A stretch of DNA of 64,000 bases, taken from PALSA-270 sp963770245. Lineage in GTDB: Bacteria > Acidobacteriota > Terriglobia > Terriglobales > Acidobacteriaceae. Position 1 is the first letter of the stretch, and each line of letters starts with the position of its first letter. The stretch spans positions 186,001-250,000 of the forward strand of contig CAVYOX010000016.1 of assembly GCA_963770245.1 (NCBI GenBank), given 5' to 3'. The notes under the pieces are model-generated. The model saw nothing but the letters and a program-made list of their open reading frames with translations. It did not search any database and was not told where the DNA came from. The position numbers and the translations under genes are program-made. This document shows positions 52,093 to 60,569 of this stretch, one piece after another.

Positions 52093-52959
52093 ATGGTTAC
52101 ATTCGCTCCTTCTCTGATGGCTCAGACGACTGGAACGGGTGCATTGACGGGAAGGGTTACCGACGTATCGGGCGGCGCCGTTTCGAACGTCACCGTCACG
52201 GCGACCAGCCTGGACACCGGTCAGATACGAAACGCGATCACCGGGACGGACGGCACTTACAAGTTTGGCCTGATGCCGCCGGGCAGCTATCGGGTGAAAT
52301 TTGAGGCCGCCGGCTTTAAGCCGGTGGAGATCCCGACCGTGAGCGTGAATGGGACCGAAAGCGCGGTCCTCGACGGGAAACTGGAGGCCGGCGAACCGAG
52401 CAACGGCAAATCGACGCCCACACCGCAGGACAATCTACCGAATGCACCTTCCAGTGGCATCAAGCAGCCTTCGCTCGAGGATCTGGGTTTCCCCGCGCAG
52501 CAAACTCAGGGCGACGCCAAACAACAGGCGCTGCTCGATAAGCGCACGCACATGTTGAAAATCCATCAACGGATGGGACTCATCACGACCATCCCCTTAG
52601 TCGCCGCCATTTTCAGTTCCGCCGGTGCCGGCGGCAAGAGCACCAGTTCGACCGGACGCGACCTACACTTGGCTCTGGGAGCGGTGGCGGGGGACCTGTA
52701 TGGTATTACCGCGTACTACGCCATCCGGGCGCCCCGAATACCGGGAACCGAGACTCGTGGACCGATCCGTGTGCACAAGGCTTTGGCCTGGATCCATGGC
52801 CCAGGAATGATCCTAACTCCTATCTTAGGGGCAATTGCTTACGATCAGAAAAGCAACGGGGAACGAGTTCATGGCATAGCGTCTGCGCACTTGCCGGTGG
52901 CGATTGTGACGGCGGGCGCATTCGGCGCCGCTCTTTTGTCCGTATCGCTAAAGTTCTGA
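52093..52959 (+). CDS. Carboxypeptidase-regulatory domain fused to b561-like four-helix membrane domain
   Basis: 288 residues as annotated from ATG 52093. Residues about 12-95 form a carboxypeptidase-regulatory beta sandwich (GALTGRVTDVSGGAVSNVTV, PGSYRVKFEAAGFKPVEIPT). A Pro/Gln linker with NLPNAPSSG follows. The C-terminal 130 residues have four membrane helices with His residues at helix ends (KIHQRMGLITTIP, LHLALGAVAGDLYG, VHKALAWIHGPGMI, SAHLPVAIVTAG), as in cytochrome-b561-like domains. Next gene is YceI, the usual partner of b561 proteins. The signal peptide appears to be split between two frames (see findings); the annotated start gives only a partial one. Confidence 0.7.
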   Translation: MVTFAPSLMAQTTGTGALTGRVTDVSGGAVSNVTVTATSLDTGQIRNAITGTDGTYKFGLMPPGSYRVKFEAAGFKPVEIPTVSVNGTESAVLDGKLEAGEPSNGKSTPTPQDNLPNAPSSGIKQPSLEDLGFPAQQTQGDAKQQALLDKRTHMLKIHQRMGLITTIPLVAAIFSSAGAGGKSTSSTGRDLHLALGAVAGDLYGITAYYAIRAPRIPGTETRGPIRVHKALAWIHGPGMILTPILGAIAYDQKSNGERVHGIASAHLPVAIVTAGAFGAALLSVSLKF

Positions 52960-52968
52960 GCCGAGTCT

Positions 52969-53505
52969 ATGATCAAGAAAATATTACTGGCCCTCTTCCT
53001 CCTTGTGGCGCCGGCGCTGGCGGCGGATAGCCAGTGGGTTCTCGAACAATCCACCCTCACCTACCATGTCTCTCACCCGCTGCACCAGAGCGAGGGCGTA
53101 AGCCATGCGGCCCGAGGCAAAGGGGTCTGCCACGCCGGGCAATGTGAGTTTCTGATCGCCGTTCCCGTCAAGTCTTTTGATTCGGGGGACAGCAACCGCG
53201 ACCTGCACATGCTTCAGGTCACGCGCGGAGCGGAGTTTCCCATGGTCACCGTGCGCACTCGACTGCCGGAAGCAGCCTCTGCGTCCACCACCGTCCATGC
53301 CGATCTGGAGATCCAATTTGCCGGCCAGGCCGCCCATTACAAAGAGGTTTCCTTTCAACTCGTGACCCAGGGTACCGAGACCAAGATTTCCGGAACCATT
53401 CCGGCGACCCTCTCCGATTTCAAAATCGACCCCCCATCGCTGCTAACCCTGCCGGTTAAGAATGAAATCCCAGTGCGCGTGGAAATGACTTGGCACCCCC
53501 AGTGA
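52969..53505 (+). CDS. YceI-family periplasmic lipocalin-like protein
   Basis: 178 residues with a signal peptide (about 1-19, PALAAD). The family pattern is complete: WVLEQSTLTYHVSHPLHQSE, IAVPVKSFDSGDSNRDLHML, EFPMVTVRTRLP, and a late TLSDFKIDPPSLLTLPVKNE and VRVEMTWHP. YceI folds as a lipocalin-type barrel that binds isoprenoid quinone-like lipids. It starts 9 bases after the b561-like fusion, matching the yceJ-yceI arrangement of other bacteria and suggesting a shared role in quinone or electron transfer at the membrane. Confidence 0.88.
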   Translation: MIKKILLALFLLVAPALAADSQWVLEQSTLTYHVSHPLHQSEGVSHAARGKGVCHAGQCEFLIAVPVKSFDSGDSNRDLHMLQVTRGAEFPMVTVRTRLPEAASASTTVHADLEIQFAGQAAHYKEVSFQLVTQGTETKISGTIPATLSDFKIDPPSLLTLPVKNEIPVRVEMTWHPQ

Positions 53506-53507
53506 TG

Positions 53508-53521
53508 GCAGGCGCGCCTGC
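53508..53521. repeat. 14-base perfect palindrome after yceI-like gene
   Basis: GCAGGCGCGCCTGC reads the same on both strands, 2 bases after the YceI stop. It could act as a terminator stem or a protein-binding dyad. There is no T-run. Confidence 0.4.
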
Positions 53522-53651
53522 TGGGTGGTCCAACGAGCGAATTCTCAGGCAAAAGGCTGGCCTGAAGGGCGGTCGAGGTTCGAGAAATTCCATACTTCCT
53601 ATTTCCGGCATCCTACTGTGAGGTGTAAAGTTTTCGACTGGTGCGAATCCT

Positions 53652-54329
53652 ATGCGATTGCTGCTGGTAGAAGATGATGTATCCATTCAGCAGTTCCTCA
53701 AACGGGCGCTGGGGGAGGCTGGGTATCAGGTGGATGCGGCCAGTTGTGCGAAAACCGGAGAAACCATGGCCTTGGAAGGTGTTCACGATGCCTTCATTAT
53801 CGACCTTGGTCTTCCGGACCTGGACGGGCTGGACCTAATCGCCCGCTGCCGTGCGCAAGGCAGTTCAGCACCGGTTTTGATCCTGTCTGCCAGGCGGTCG
53901 GTAGATGAGCGCGTGCGCGGACTGGAGCAGGGAGGTGACGACTACCTCACCAAACCATTCGCCCTTCCCGAACTACTGGCCAGACTACGAAATCTCCTAC
54001 GCAGGTCCTCGGTGCCGCAGAATGAATCCGTGCGACTGCAGGCTGCGGACTTGCAGCTTGACCTGGTACGTCATGAAGCCCGACGGGGTGATCGCGCGCT
54101 GCAATTGACCCCACAGGAGTTTTGTCTGCTGGAGTATCTATGCCGGAATGAAGGTCGGGTGGTAACTCGTGCCATGATTTTGGACCACGTTTGGCGCATG
54201 CGGATCGATCCCGCCACCAATGTCGTGGATGTTCACATTTATCGTCTACGCAGCAAAGTGGATCATGACACCCTGCGCCCTCTGATCCACACCATTCGCG
54301 GGGTTGGCTATGTTCTCAAGGATGCCTAG
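53652..54329 (+). CDS. OmpR/PhoB-family response regulator
   Basis: 225 residues. Receiver domain with LLLVEDDVSIQQFLKRAL (acidic pocket), FIIDLGLPDLDGLDLIARCR (phosphoacceptor Asp), LILSARRSVDERVRGLEQGG and DDYLTKPFALPELLARLR (Lys). C-terminal winged helix with LTPQEFCLLEYLCRNEGRVV, DHVWRMRIDPATNVVDVHIY and RLRSKVDH, then HTIRGVGYVLK. DNA-binding transcription factor paired with the kinase that overlaps its 3' end by about 20 bases. Target genes unknown. Confidence 0.94.
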   Translation: MRLLLVEDDVSIQQFLKRALGEAGYQVDAASCAKTGETMALEGVHDAFIIDLGLPDLDGLDLIARCRAQGSSAPVLILSARRSVDERVRGLEQGGDDYLTKPFALPELLARLRNLLRRSSVPQNESVRLQAADLQLDLVRHEARRGDRALQLTPQEFCLLEYLCRNEGRVVTRAMILDHVWRMRIDPATNVVDVHIYRLRSKVDHDTLRPLIHTIRGVGYVLKDA

Positions 54330-55746
54330 GAATTTACGCGCTACCGCTGCTTGGCGGATTTCGAGTTGGACGACCCTGGCGTTCGCGCTCGGCACTGCTG
54401 TAGCTTTTTCGATCGTTTATTTCCTCGTGGCTGAGGGCGTTCGAGAGCGCAGTGATACCTGGCTGAGCGGTGAAGCTGAGGTTCTTGCCCGGGTCTCGGC
54501 TGACACTCCGATCGATCACCTATACACGCGGATTGTTCGAGAGGTGGCTGAGCTTGCAACGCAGGAAGTGCCCGATCAGAGCGACGCCCGCGGGGAGAGG
54601 CTGAATTCTGTCTTCTTCTTGGCAACCGATCCTAACAATAGTGAAAGCCCGTTGTGGGTAGGCCCGAACTCCAAGGATGCTTTTGTCGCGGCACTTCAGC
54701 GGACGAAGCTGGTTCCCGGTGTCCCGCAGACCCTAAGAGTGGCAGGATGGCGCCCAACCTTTCGAGTGGTCGTCAAGGCGGAAAAGGGAAGAACTGTCTA
54801 TCTGGGACTCTCCGATCGCGGGGCTAAGCATCTGCTGCACACCTTGGCCCGTCGTTTTCTCATGGTTTGGGGCGGCATGTTCCTGCTCGGCTTCATAATT
54901 TCTTATTGGAGCGCCCGGCGCACCCTGCTTCGCGTGGAACGTATTACGGAAACCGTCGCGCGAATTGGTACCGAAGATTTACAGGAGCGCTTGCCCGAAC
55001 CTGTCAATTCGGATGAAATCTCGCGATTGGCGAAGACTTTTAATCACATGCTAGACCGGCTGCAGTCTTCGGTGAGTCAACTGCGCACGGTCACCGGGGC
55101 TGTCGCCCATGACCTGAAAAGCCCGGTAACCTTGATTCGCGGGACGCTCGAATCCGCACTATGCAATGAGGGAAATGAGAAGTGGCGTGACTCGGTTGGG
55201 GAAGCGATCGAGGACCTTGACCGGCTCTTGCAATTGCTGAACACCACCCTCGATCTTGCCGAGGCAGAGGCTGGTGCGCTTCACATGGATCGCCGCCCGG
55301 TCGATTTTTCGGATGTCGTGCGACAGATGGTTGATATCTACCAGCCCGCCATGGCCGAGCGCCATCACCAAGTGACCCTTGACCTCGAAAAGCATGTGGT
55401 GGTTGATGCTGATTCGGCCCTGCTGAATCGTGTGATCAGTAATTTGCTTGAAAACGAATTGGCGCACTTGCCGTTGGGATGCCGAGTGAGTATTCGGCTG
55501 CATTCGCATCAAGGGTCGGCAGAACTCGTGATCGAAGATAATGGCCCGGGATTCCCGCCTGAAATCGGGAGCCGGGCTTTTGAACGTTTCGTAAAAGGAA
55601 AGCATTCTCCGGGGCACGGTCTAGGACTTGCGTTTGTGGATGCAGTTGTCCAGGCGCATGGCGGCGAAGCCAGGATCTCGGATCGAGCGGGCAGCGGCGC
55701 CGTCATAACCCTGTCGCTGCCCGTCAACCTGCTGCAAGCGGCATGA
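54310..55746 (+). CDS. Sensor histidine kinase (HAMP, HisKA, HATPase)
   Basis: 478 residues. First membrane helix about 18-40, a periplasmic sensor of about 135 residues, second helix about 178-198, HAMP domain about 198-250, phosphoacceptor TGAVAHDLKSPVTLIRGTLE, and the ATP-binding domain with NLLENELAHL, IEDNGPGFPPE and GHGLGLAFVDAVVQAHGG. It phosphorylates the preceding regulator. Start uncertain between ATG 54310 and 54322. The catalytic N box reads LLENELAHL, slightly unlike the usual LLENALKYT, but the essential Asn is kept. Signal sensed is unknown. Confidence 0.93.
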   Translation: MFSRMPRNLRATAAWRISSWTTLAFALGTAVAFSIVYFLVAEGVRERSDTWLSGEAEVLARVSADTPIDHLYTRIVREVAELATQEVPDQSDARGERLNSVFFLATDPNNSESPLWVGPNSKDAFVAALQRTKLVPGVPQTLRVAGWRPTFRVVVKAEKGRTVYLGLSDRGAKHLLHTLARRFLMVWGGMFLLGFIISYWSARRTLLRVERITETVARIGTEDLQERLPEPVNSDEISRLAKTFNHMLDRLQSSVSQLRTVTGAVAHDLKSPVTLIRGTLESALCNEGNEKWRDSVGEAIEDLDRLLQLLNTTLDLAEAEAGALHMDRRPVDFSDVVRQMVDIYQPAMAERHHQVTLDLEKHVVVDADSALLNRVISNLLENELAHLPLGCRVSIRLHSHQGSAELVIEDNGPGFPPEIGSRAFERFVKGKHSPGHGLGLAFVDAVVQAHGGEARISDRAGSGAVITLSLPVNLLQAA

Positions 55747-55788
55747 ATCCAACTGGCACTTAAGCTTAAGTCTGTTAACTCTGTGGCT

Positions 55789-56970
55789 ATGCGACAATCG
55801 GCGTTCGTCATAATTGCGGTGAGGAAGCGGCTGCGAGACGTGCCCACAGTTGGGGTTTGCTTACTTCTGTCGGCGTGCCTAGCGGCTCAGGCCGAGGACA
55901 ACACGGTTTCTCTCCCCGGACGGCTCGAAGTACTAGTCGATGCGCGATTCAAAGCGACCAAATGCCCAGGACTCTCGGTTGCGGTAGCCTCGAAAAATAA
56001 GATCGTCTTCTCCAAGGCGGTGGGGATAGCGGACCTTGAACAAGGCGTACCACTGAGGACGGACAGTGTTCACCGGTTGGCGTCGCTATCGAAGCCCATA
56101 ACCGGCACGATCATCATGGATTTGGTGGAACAAGGCAAGCTGGCACTGGACGCTTCGGTGCGACAATACTTGCCCGAGATGCCGGAGACTTATCAAAGAG
56201 TCACTTTGCGGCATCTGTTAACTCATCAGGCCGGCGTTCGAGGATACACCAGTGAGGCAGACGTGGCCTTCAGTGTGACTCACTACTCGACTTCACGAGG
56301 AGCCCTGAAGACTTTCATGGCTTACCCGCTGATGTTTGAACCGGGAACAAAAACGGAGTACTCATCTCTCAGTTTTACCGTTTTGGCCGCTGCAGCAGAA
56401 GCAGTGACCGGGCGTTCGTTTCAGCAACTTGCCGCGGATTTTTTTGCCAAGCATGAGATCAGCGGTTTTGCCCTGGATGATCCGCTGGCGATCGTGCCCA
56501 AGCGGGTTCGCGGATACTTGGTTGACCCGAACAGTAAGATCGAATTCAACGACGGTCGAGTCGTGACGCGGGACTACTTAGCTGGAACAACCGGTGAAGT
56601 CACCAATGCCCGCTTCTACGACATCAGTAATCGGTATCCCGCAGGTGGCTTCGATTCATCGGCTGAGGACCTTCTCCGCTTTGTGGTCGCTGTCGCGTCC
56701 GGCAGGGTGCTCAAGCCCGAGACCGTCACCAAAATGTGGACTCCGCAAAGCACGTCAGACGGAACAAAGAGCGTGTTCGGGCTTGGCTGGGGCGTGTCCC
56801 AGCGGAAAGGCAACGCGATGGTGGGTATGAATGGATTGGAGCCAGCAAGCCAGACATTCCTACGTTACTTCCCAGACTCTGGCGTCGGAGTAGCGTTGCT
56901 CTGCAATGCCGAAGGCGCACAAGGCCTTTCGCAGCTACTGGACGACGTGATCGAGGTCTCCAGTCGATAG
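55789..56970 (+). CDS. Serine hydrolase, class C beta-lactamase/PBP-like
   Basis: 393 residues from ATG 55789 (GTG 55783 also possible). N-terminal signal (about 12-37, ending CLAAQAED). Motifs: HRLASLSKPITGTIIMDLVE (SxxK), KTEYSSLSFTVLAAAAEAVT (YxS/N), and GMNGLEPASQTFLRYFPDSG in place of the classic third box. Unlike the paralogue at 33438-35063 it has no C-terminal lipocalin-like domain. A periplasmic peptidase or esterase role is likely. Transcribed alone, 43 bases after the kinase gene. Confidence 0.85.
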   Translation: MRQSAFVIIAVRKRLRDVPTVGVCLLLSACLAAQAEDNTVSLPGRLEVLVDARFKATKCPGLSVAVASKNKIVFSKAVGIADLEQGVPLRTDSVHRLASLSKPITGTIIMDLVEQGKLALDASVRQYLPEMPETYQRVTLRHLLTHQAGVRGYTSEADVAFSVTHYSTSRGALKTFMAYPLMFEPGTKTEYSSLSFTVLAAAAEAVTGRSFQQLAADFFAKHEISGFALDDPLAIVPKRVRGYLVDPNSKIEFNDGRVVTRDYLAGTTGEVTNARFYDISNRYPAGGFDSSAEDLLRFVVAVASGRVLKPETVTKMWTPQSTSDGTKSVFGLGWGVSQRKGNAMVGMNGLEPASQTFLRYFPDSGVGVALLCNAEGAQGLSQLLDDVIEVSSR

Positions 56971-57398
56971 ATGGTTCCATACGGAGTCGACTCCCGGATC
57001 GCAAGTCCCGTTCAGAGAGTCACGTCGATTGCAGCGGCCACATTGTCGCTCAGTTCCTCCGCCCGCTGCAACGCTCCCTTGATCCTCACAATCTCCATTG
57101 AAAGTCTGGAGCCACTGGAAATACTGGAAACCCGAGTTAAGGCATTTCCCTGCAGAATGTCCAGGCTGTGCAGCACGATGCGATGTCTAGCTAGCGCTCT
57201 CCCCTTTCAGGTGATCTCGCACTTCCTGCGGTGCGCATCGATACCACGGGCAACGATCACCGCTCAATCCGGATTCCAGCGACTGTCGATACCATCGGTT
57301 ACCACCATTGGTATGGCCTTGCAAGTCCAGAGTCGGCTCATGTAAGTTGCGGAATGGCCGTTCTCTGGCGAATCGGAACCGAGGTAGTTTCTGTCTAG
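56971..57398. other. 430-base gap, no gene seen
   Basis: No coding frame with a recognisable domain on either strand. Probably holds the promoter of the small membrane protein that follows. Confidence 0.35.
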
Positions 57399-57761
57399 AT
57401 GAACAAGATACTTCGCTGGCTGGCAATCGCACTGGTTGGTTTGGCCGTGGCGTCCAGTATTGGTTTGCTGGTGCGGGACGCAAGCCTAGGAGTTGCCCGC
57501 GGTCTTTCGGCTGCGGCCATTTCAGCTGTGCCATTGCTGGCCGTCGGGCTGTCGTTCCTAGTGGTGCAGGCGATGGTTCGTCCACGCTGGACCGAGCTGC
57601 TGAAAAATCTGCTGCTCGCGGCAACCTTCCTGCTGTGGGGGGTGGTTCAGCTCATGACGCAAAGTGTCTTGTCGAAGCGACTGGGCGACGTTGTGATTGC
57701 GCTCTACGTCGCGGATCTTGCTTGGACGGTCTTGGCTGGAGTGAGGTTTACGGGGGAATAG
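57399..57761 (+). CDS. Small membrane protein of unknown function
   Basis: 120 residues with three to four helices (about 7-25, 36-58, 67-88, 98-115): WLAIALVGLAVASSIGLLVR, ISAVPLLAVGLSFLVVQAMV, LLKNLLLAATFLLWGVVQLM, VVIALYVADLAWTVLAGV. No charged or catalytic motif stands out. The start has no strong ribosome site. Not recognised as a named family. Confidence 0.6.
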   Translation: MNKILRWLAIALVGLAVASSIGLLVRDASLGVARGLSAAAISAVPLLAVGLSFLVVQAMVRPRWTELLKNLLLAATFLLWGVVQLMTQSVLSKRLGDVVIALYVADLAWTVLAGVRFTGE

Positions 57762-57893
57762 GTCGACCAGGCTGCGCATGGTAGTCGACCTCGCTTTCAG
57801 GGCCTCCACCTTCAGGAATCTCCTCTCGGAGGCGTTTTTCAGTCCCGGCCCGCTCGGTTGTCTCACGATGAGTAAACCACCGCATGCTCTCAG

Positions 57894-58064
57894 CTATTTG
57901 GCATAACCGATTCGCGCCAGAAATGCGTCTTCTTTTGCGTGCGCGTCCGTGACCGCTGCCGGATCCGGATCAAACGGACCTTCCTCCTGAACATGCTGGT
58001 CAAGATTCCGGGAGAGCAAGTGTCCGAGCCCGGGATAAACATGCAGTTCGCATGTTCCCCCCAT
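57894..58064 (-). pseudogene. C-terminal fragment of a dipeptidyl-peptidase-like alpha/beta hydrolase
   Basis: The reverse strand encodes 56 residues, CELHVYPGLGHLLSRNLDQH followed by VQEEGPFDPDPAAVTDAHAK and DAFLARIGYAK, ending at a TAG. The GLGH block is the catalytic-His loop and C-terminal tail of secreted alpha/beta hydrolases. A stop lies just upstream in the frame and no nucleophile domain is present, so this is a remnant. Confidence 0.6.
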
Positions 58065-58169
58065 CTGTCAGAAATTCCACCCGCCCCGCCATAAAGATAC
58101 GACTCTCCGGTGGCTCCTCTAAGAGCCTTCTAACGCTAGGCCCCGCCAATCCTGCCGAAAATAGTGAAC

Positions 58170-58592
58170 ATGAAATCATTCTGCCTGCTTCTTCTGCTCT
58201 GCGCCGCCTGCTCCGCGCAACAGATCATGCCTGGTGCGACGGTCACTTCGCGAGAAGCCCTGCCCGACGCCCCGAGCCACGCCAAGCTGTTTCAGAGAAC
58301 CTTTTTCGCGGCTCACGCCATACTGCTTACCTCCGTGGTTTACGACGTGGAGGTCACGCACCAGGGTCTCGCGCACCACAACTGCGTCGAGGGGAACACG
58401 GACCTCTCCTATCATCCCACTCGGGGCCAGCTCTATGCGGAGAACCTGGGAATTGCGGCAGGACTCTCGGCATTCGATTACTTGCTTCACCGCAAACATT
58501 TCGAGCCTGGAGCCTACACTGGAGCAGTCTACGGCTCCATCCTCCACTTCCACGCGGGAACTGAATGGTTCACGCGGGGTTGTTTCAATTAG
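58170..58592 (+). CDS. Small secreted protein with LPDAPS motif
   Basis: 140 residues from ATG 58170. A signal peptide or lipoprotein signal (KSFCLLLLLCAACSAQ) is followed by an ALPDAPSH motif (about residues 30-37) and a compact His-rich domain with two or three hydrophobic helices (TFFAAHAILLTSVVYDVEVT, HQGLAHHNCVEG, GIAAGLSAFDYLLHRKHF). The His/Cys pattern is suggestive of a metal or heme site, but no family was recognised. Confidence 0.6.
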   Translation: MKSFCLLLLLCAACSAQQIMPGATVTSREALPDAPSHAKLFQRTFFAAHAILLTSVVYDVEVTHQGLAHHNCVEGNTDLSYHPTRGQLYAENLGIAAGLSAFDYLLHRKHFEPGAYTGAVYGSILHFHAGTEWFTRGCFN

Positions 58593-58886
58593 AAAGGCTC
58601 AGCCCATGCGCGCTCACTCCCTTGAGCCCGACCTACGGTCATTCGTGCACGGTCAGGATGTAGGGGGACATCGTCGTGACCCTCGAGAACTGGTTGGCGT
58701 TTGGATTGGCATGGTTCTGCGCATCCCATGATTACCACTTTTCTCCCTCTCTCGATCGTGATGTTTGCGGGATAGTCGACCCGACCTTAAAGCGGGTCAT
58801 TTCACCTTTTCAGGTTCTTATCCACAGACCCGCTCTGTGACATTCGTCACAGAACATCTCCGAGGAATCGGTTACCCTGCCCCTAC
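58593..58886. other. Intergenic, no gene seen
   Basis: About 295 bases. Contains the promoter of the next gene; the TGTGACATTCGTCACAG dyad near 58838-58854 (TGTGAC...GTCACA) is a perfect 6-bp inverted repeat with 5-base spacer and might be an operator. Confidence 0.4.
58838..58854. promoter_or_regulatory. TGTGAC-N5-GTCACA dyad
   Basis: A symmetrical 6-bp repeat 33 bases before the ATG of the DUF3592-like gene. The form TGTGA-N6/7-TCACA is close to the recognition pattern of CRP/FNR-superfamily regulators, so a Crp-like factor may control this gene. Inferred from sequence only. Confidence 0.5.
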
Positions 58887-59297
58887 ATGATTGCTACTTT
58901 CTCTCTAGTGAGCGGGCTGCTGCTGGCTTCTAGTGGCAGCCTGCTTTTTGCCAAACGGATCGGGCTCATGGTGTTGGCGCACTATCCGGGGGTCCCCGCC
59001 AGCGTGGAGTCCGCGAATGTTTATCGAATCTCGGATGAAAGAGAACCCTATGTTGGCGGCGTGATGTACGGTTACGTGGTCGATGGCCTGCACTACTCAG
59101 GATGGTGTGCCAGGTACTTCCCGACAGAACAAGAAGCTTGGGATTTTGTGTCAGACTGCCGTGCGCAGAAACTCACCGTCTGGTACAAGCCAGAAGAGCC
59201 CGCAGAGTCCCATCTGTTTGGCGCAGCTGGCGCCACGCTTCAGGTTGCTCCAGCCGGCCCGAGCGCAGTGAACAGTCTCGATCGAGTTATATCTTGA
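58887..59297 (+). CDS. DUF3592-like membrane-anchored protein
   Basis: 136 residues with one N-terminal hydrophobic helix (about 4-32) and a soluble beta-rich domain: SANVYRISDEREPYVGGVMY, YVVDGLHYSGWCARYFPTEQ, LTVWYKPEEPAESHL. The order of strand blocks and the final WYxPxxPxxSxL match DUF3592 proteins, a widespread family without known activity. Good candidate for control by the dyad 33 bases upstream. Confidence 0.65.
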   Translation: MIATFSLVSGLLLASSGSLLFAKRIGLMVLAHYPGVPASVESANVYRISDEREPYVGGVMYGYVVDGLHYSGWCARYFPTEQEAWDFVSDCRAQKLTVWYKPEEPAESHLFGAAGATLQVAPAGPSAVNSLDRVIS

Positions 59298-59509
59298 CTT
59301 GTCCGGGGCCCTTGCTCCGGCGCACAGTATGCAATTGAGCGGACCATCAGTGGCAGACCAGGGTGCCCGGTAGACAAATCTGCTTGCCGCGAAACCTATT
59401 CTGCAGGTTTCTTCTCCCAGCCCTTCACTAACCCCATCTAACGAAATGGGAAGCGGCGCCGGGGGAGTGGTAGAATAAGCTCCCATGTCCGACGGCAGGG
59501 TGCAAGGTA

Positions 59510-59866
59510 ATGCCCAAATTGGGGTTCTCACTGGTACAGTATTTTCCGAGTGCAGTTAGCGACGATTTCATCAATATCGGCGTAGTGTTGGTTGATTCCG
59601 ACAATGCCGGCTTTGTTGACGTGCGCTTCACGCAGAACTGGCGGTGCGTGCAGTCCTTCGATCCAGAAGCCGATATTACGGTCTTAGAATCGTTTGCGTC
59701 GGAAATGCGACGGACCAAGAATCGCCCAGCTCTGTTGCAAACCATGGAAGATTCGTTTTCTAACGCGATTCGGCTCTCTCCGAGAAAGGATTGCCAAACC
59801 GACAATCCGCTGGCCGAGATCGAGACGCTGACCTCACACTATCTCGGCAACGCACTTTTGGCCTAG
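59510..59866 (+). CDS. DUF3037 protein
   Basis: 118 residues. The opening LGFSLVQYFPSAVSDDFINI followed by GVVLVDSDNAGFVDVRF is the conserved DUF3037 start. The rest is helical and ends soon after SHYLGNALLA, about as short as the smaller family members. DUF3037 genes often pair with a HipA-like or DUF-type kinase gene; none adjoins here. Function unknown. Confidence 0.7.
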   Translation: MPKLGFSLVQYFPSAVSDDFINIGVVLVDSDNAGFVDVRFTQNWRCVQSFDPEADITVLESFASEMRRTKNRPALLQTMEDSFSNAIRLSPRKDCQTDNPLAEIETLTSHYLGNALLA

Positions 59867-60113
59867 ACGAGCCGGCCGGGTCAGCGAAACGGCATGAACT
59901 TAGTCTCCATGCCTGCCGATTGCTTTTTTTCTGTGTTCTCGAATGTCCGGGTCAGCGTCCACCGGCTTTCTCGGCTAGTCCGCAACCTGCGGACGTACGA
60001 ATTCCACCCCTCAGCTTGATGATGAGCGGGTGGTCTCGCGCCCATCCAGGCCGGTGGCCTCTCGGAGACCACCTCCGGGAGACGACTCCCATACTCGGTT
60101 TCCGTTGCGGTAG

Positions 60114-60509
60114 CTACGCCAGCGAAGTGCCCGGCCATACCGGGGCTAGGGTAGTGCGGATTGCGTTCAGCAACCGACCATTGTCCACCGGCTTCTGGAA
60201 GAAGGCGGTTGCCCCAGCTTTCAGAGTTTTCTCCCGGCTGGACTGCGGATCCCGGGCCGTCAGGATGATGACCGGGATACAGGAAAGCGCGGCGCTCTGC
60301 TGCAGGCGTTCGAGTACCACGAAACCGTCGCCCGCCGGCAATCCCAGGTCGAGAATAATGAGATCGGGCCGTTCTTTCTGCGCCATGGAAATGGCGGAAA
60401 ACCCATCGGTGGCATAGGCGGTTTCATAGTGGTTGGCCCGCAGACGCAGGTTCAGCCCCCGTCGCAGGTCAGGATCATCGTCAACGATTAGGATCTTTGG
60501 TTTCTCCAT
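60114..60509 (-). CDS. Single-domain response regulator
   Basis: 131 residues from ATG 60509, chosen because ATGAGGA seven bases upstream is a good ribosome site (GTG 60530 also in frame). A single receiver domain: KILIVDDDPDLRRGLNLRLR, LIILDLGLPAGDGFVVLERL (phosphoacceptor), IPVIILTARDPQSSREKTLK and AFFQKPVDNGRLLNAIR (Lys). No output domain, so it acts by protein contact. Third gene of a leftward phosphorelay cluster, 60 bases after the kinase gene. Confidence 0.92.
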   Translation of the reverse strand: MEKPKILIVDDDPDLRRGLNLRLRANHYETAYATDGFSAISMAQKERPDLIILDLGLPAGDGFVVLERLQQSAALSCIPVIILTARDPQSSREKTLKAGATAFFQKPVDNGRLLNAIRTTLAPVWPGTSLA

Positions 60510-60569
60510 AGCGGATTCCTCATTTTTCACTCGTTTTTGTGCTGCGCACTCTAGTTTCCCGTTTCAAAG

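Noticed and set aside
40552..53521. ATGGCAGGCG recurring near 40552, 48387 and 53505
   Set aside because: A 10-base word seen three times in 64 kb of GC-rich DNA in different contexts (start codon, two hairpins); likely chance.
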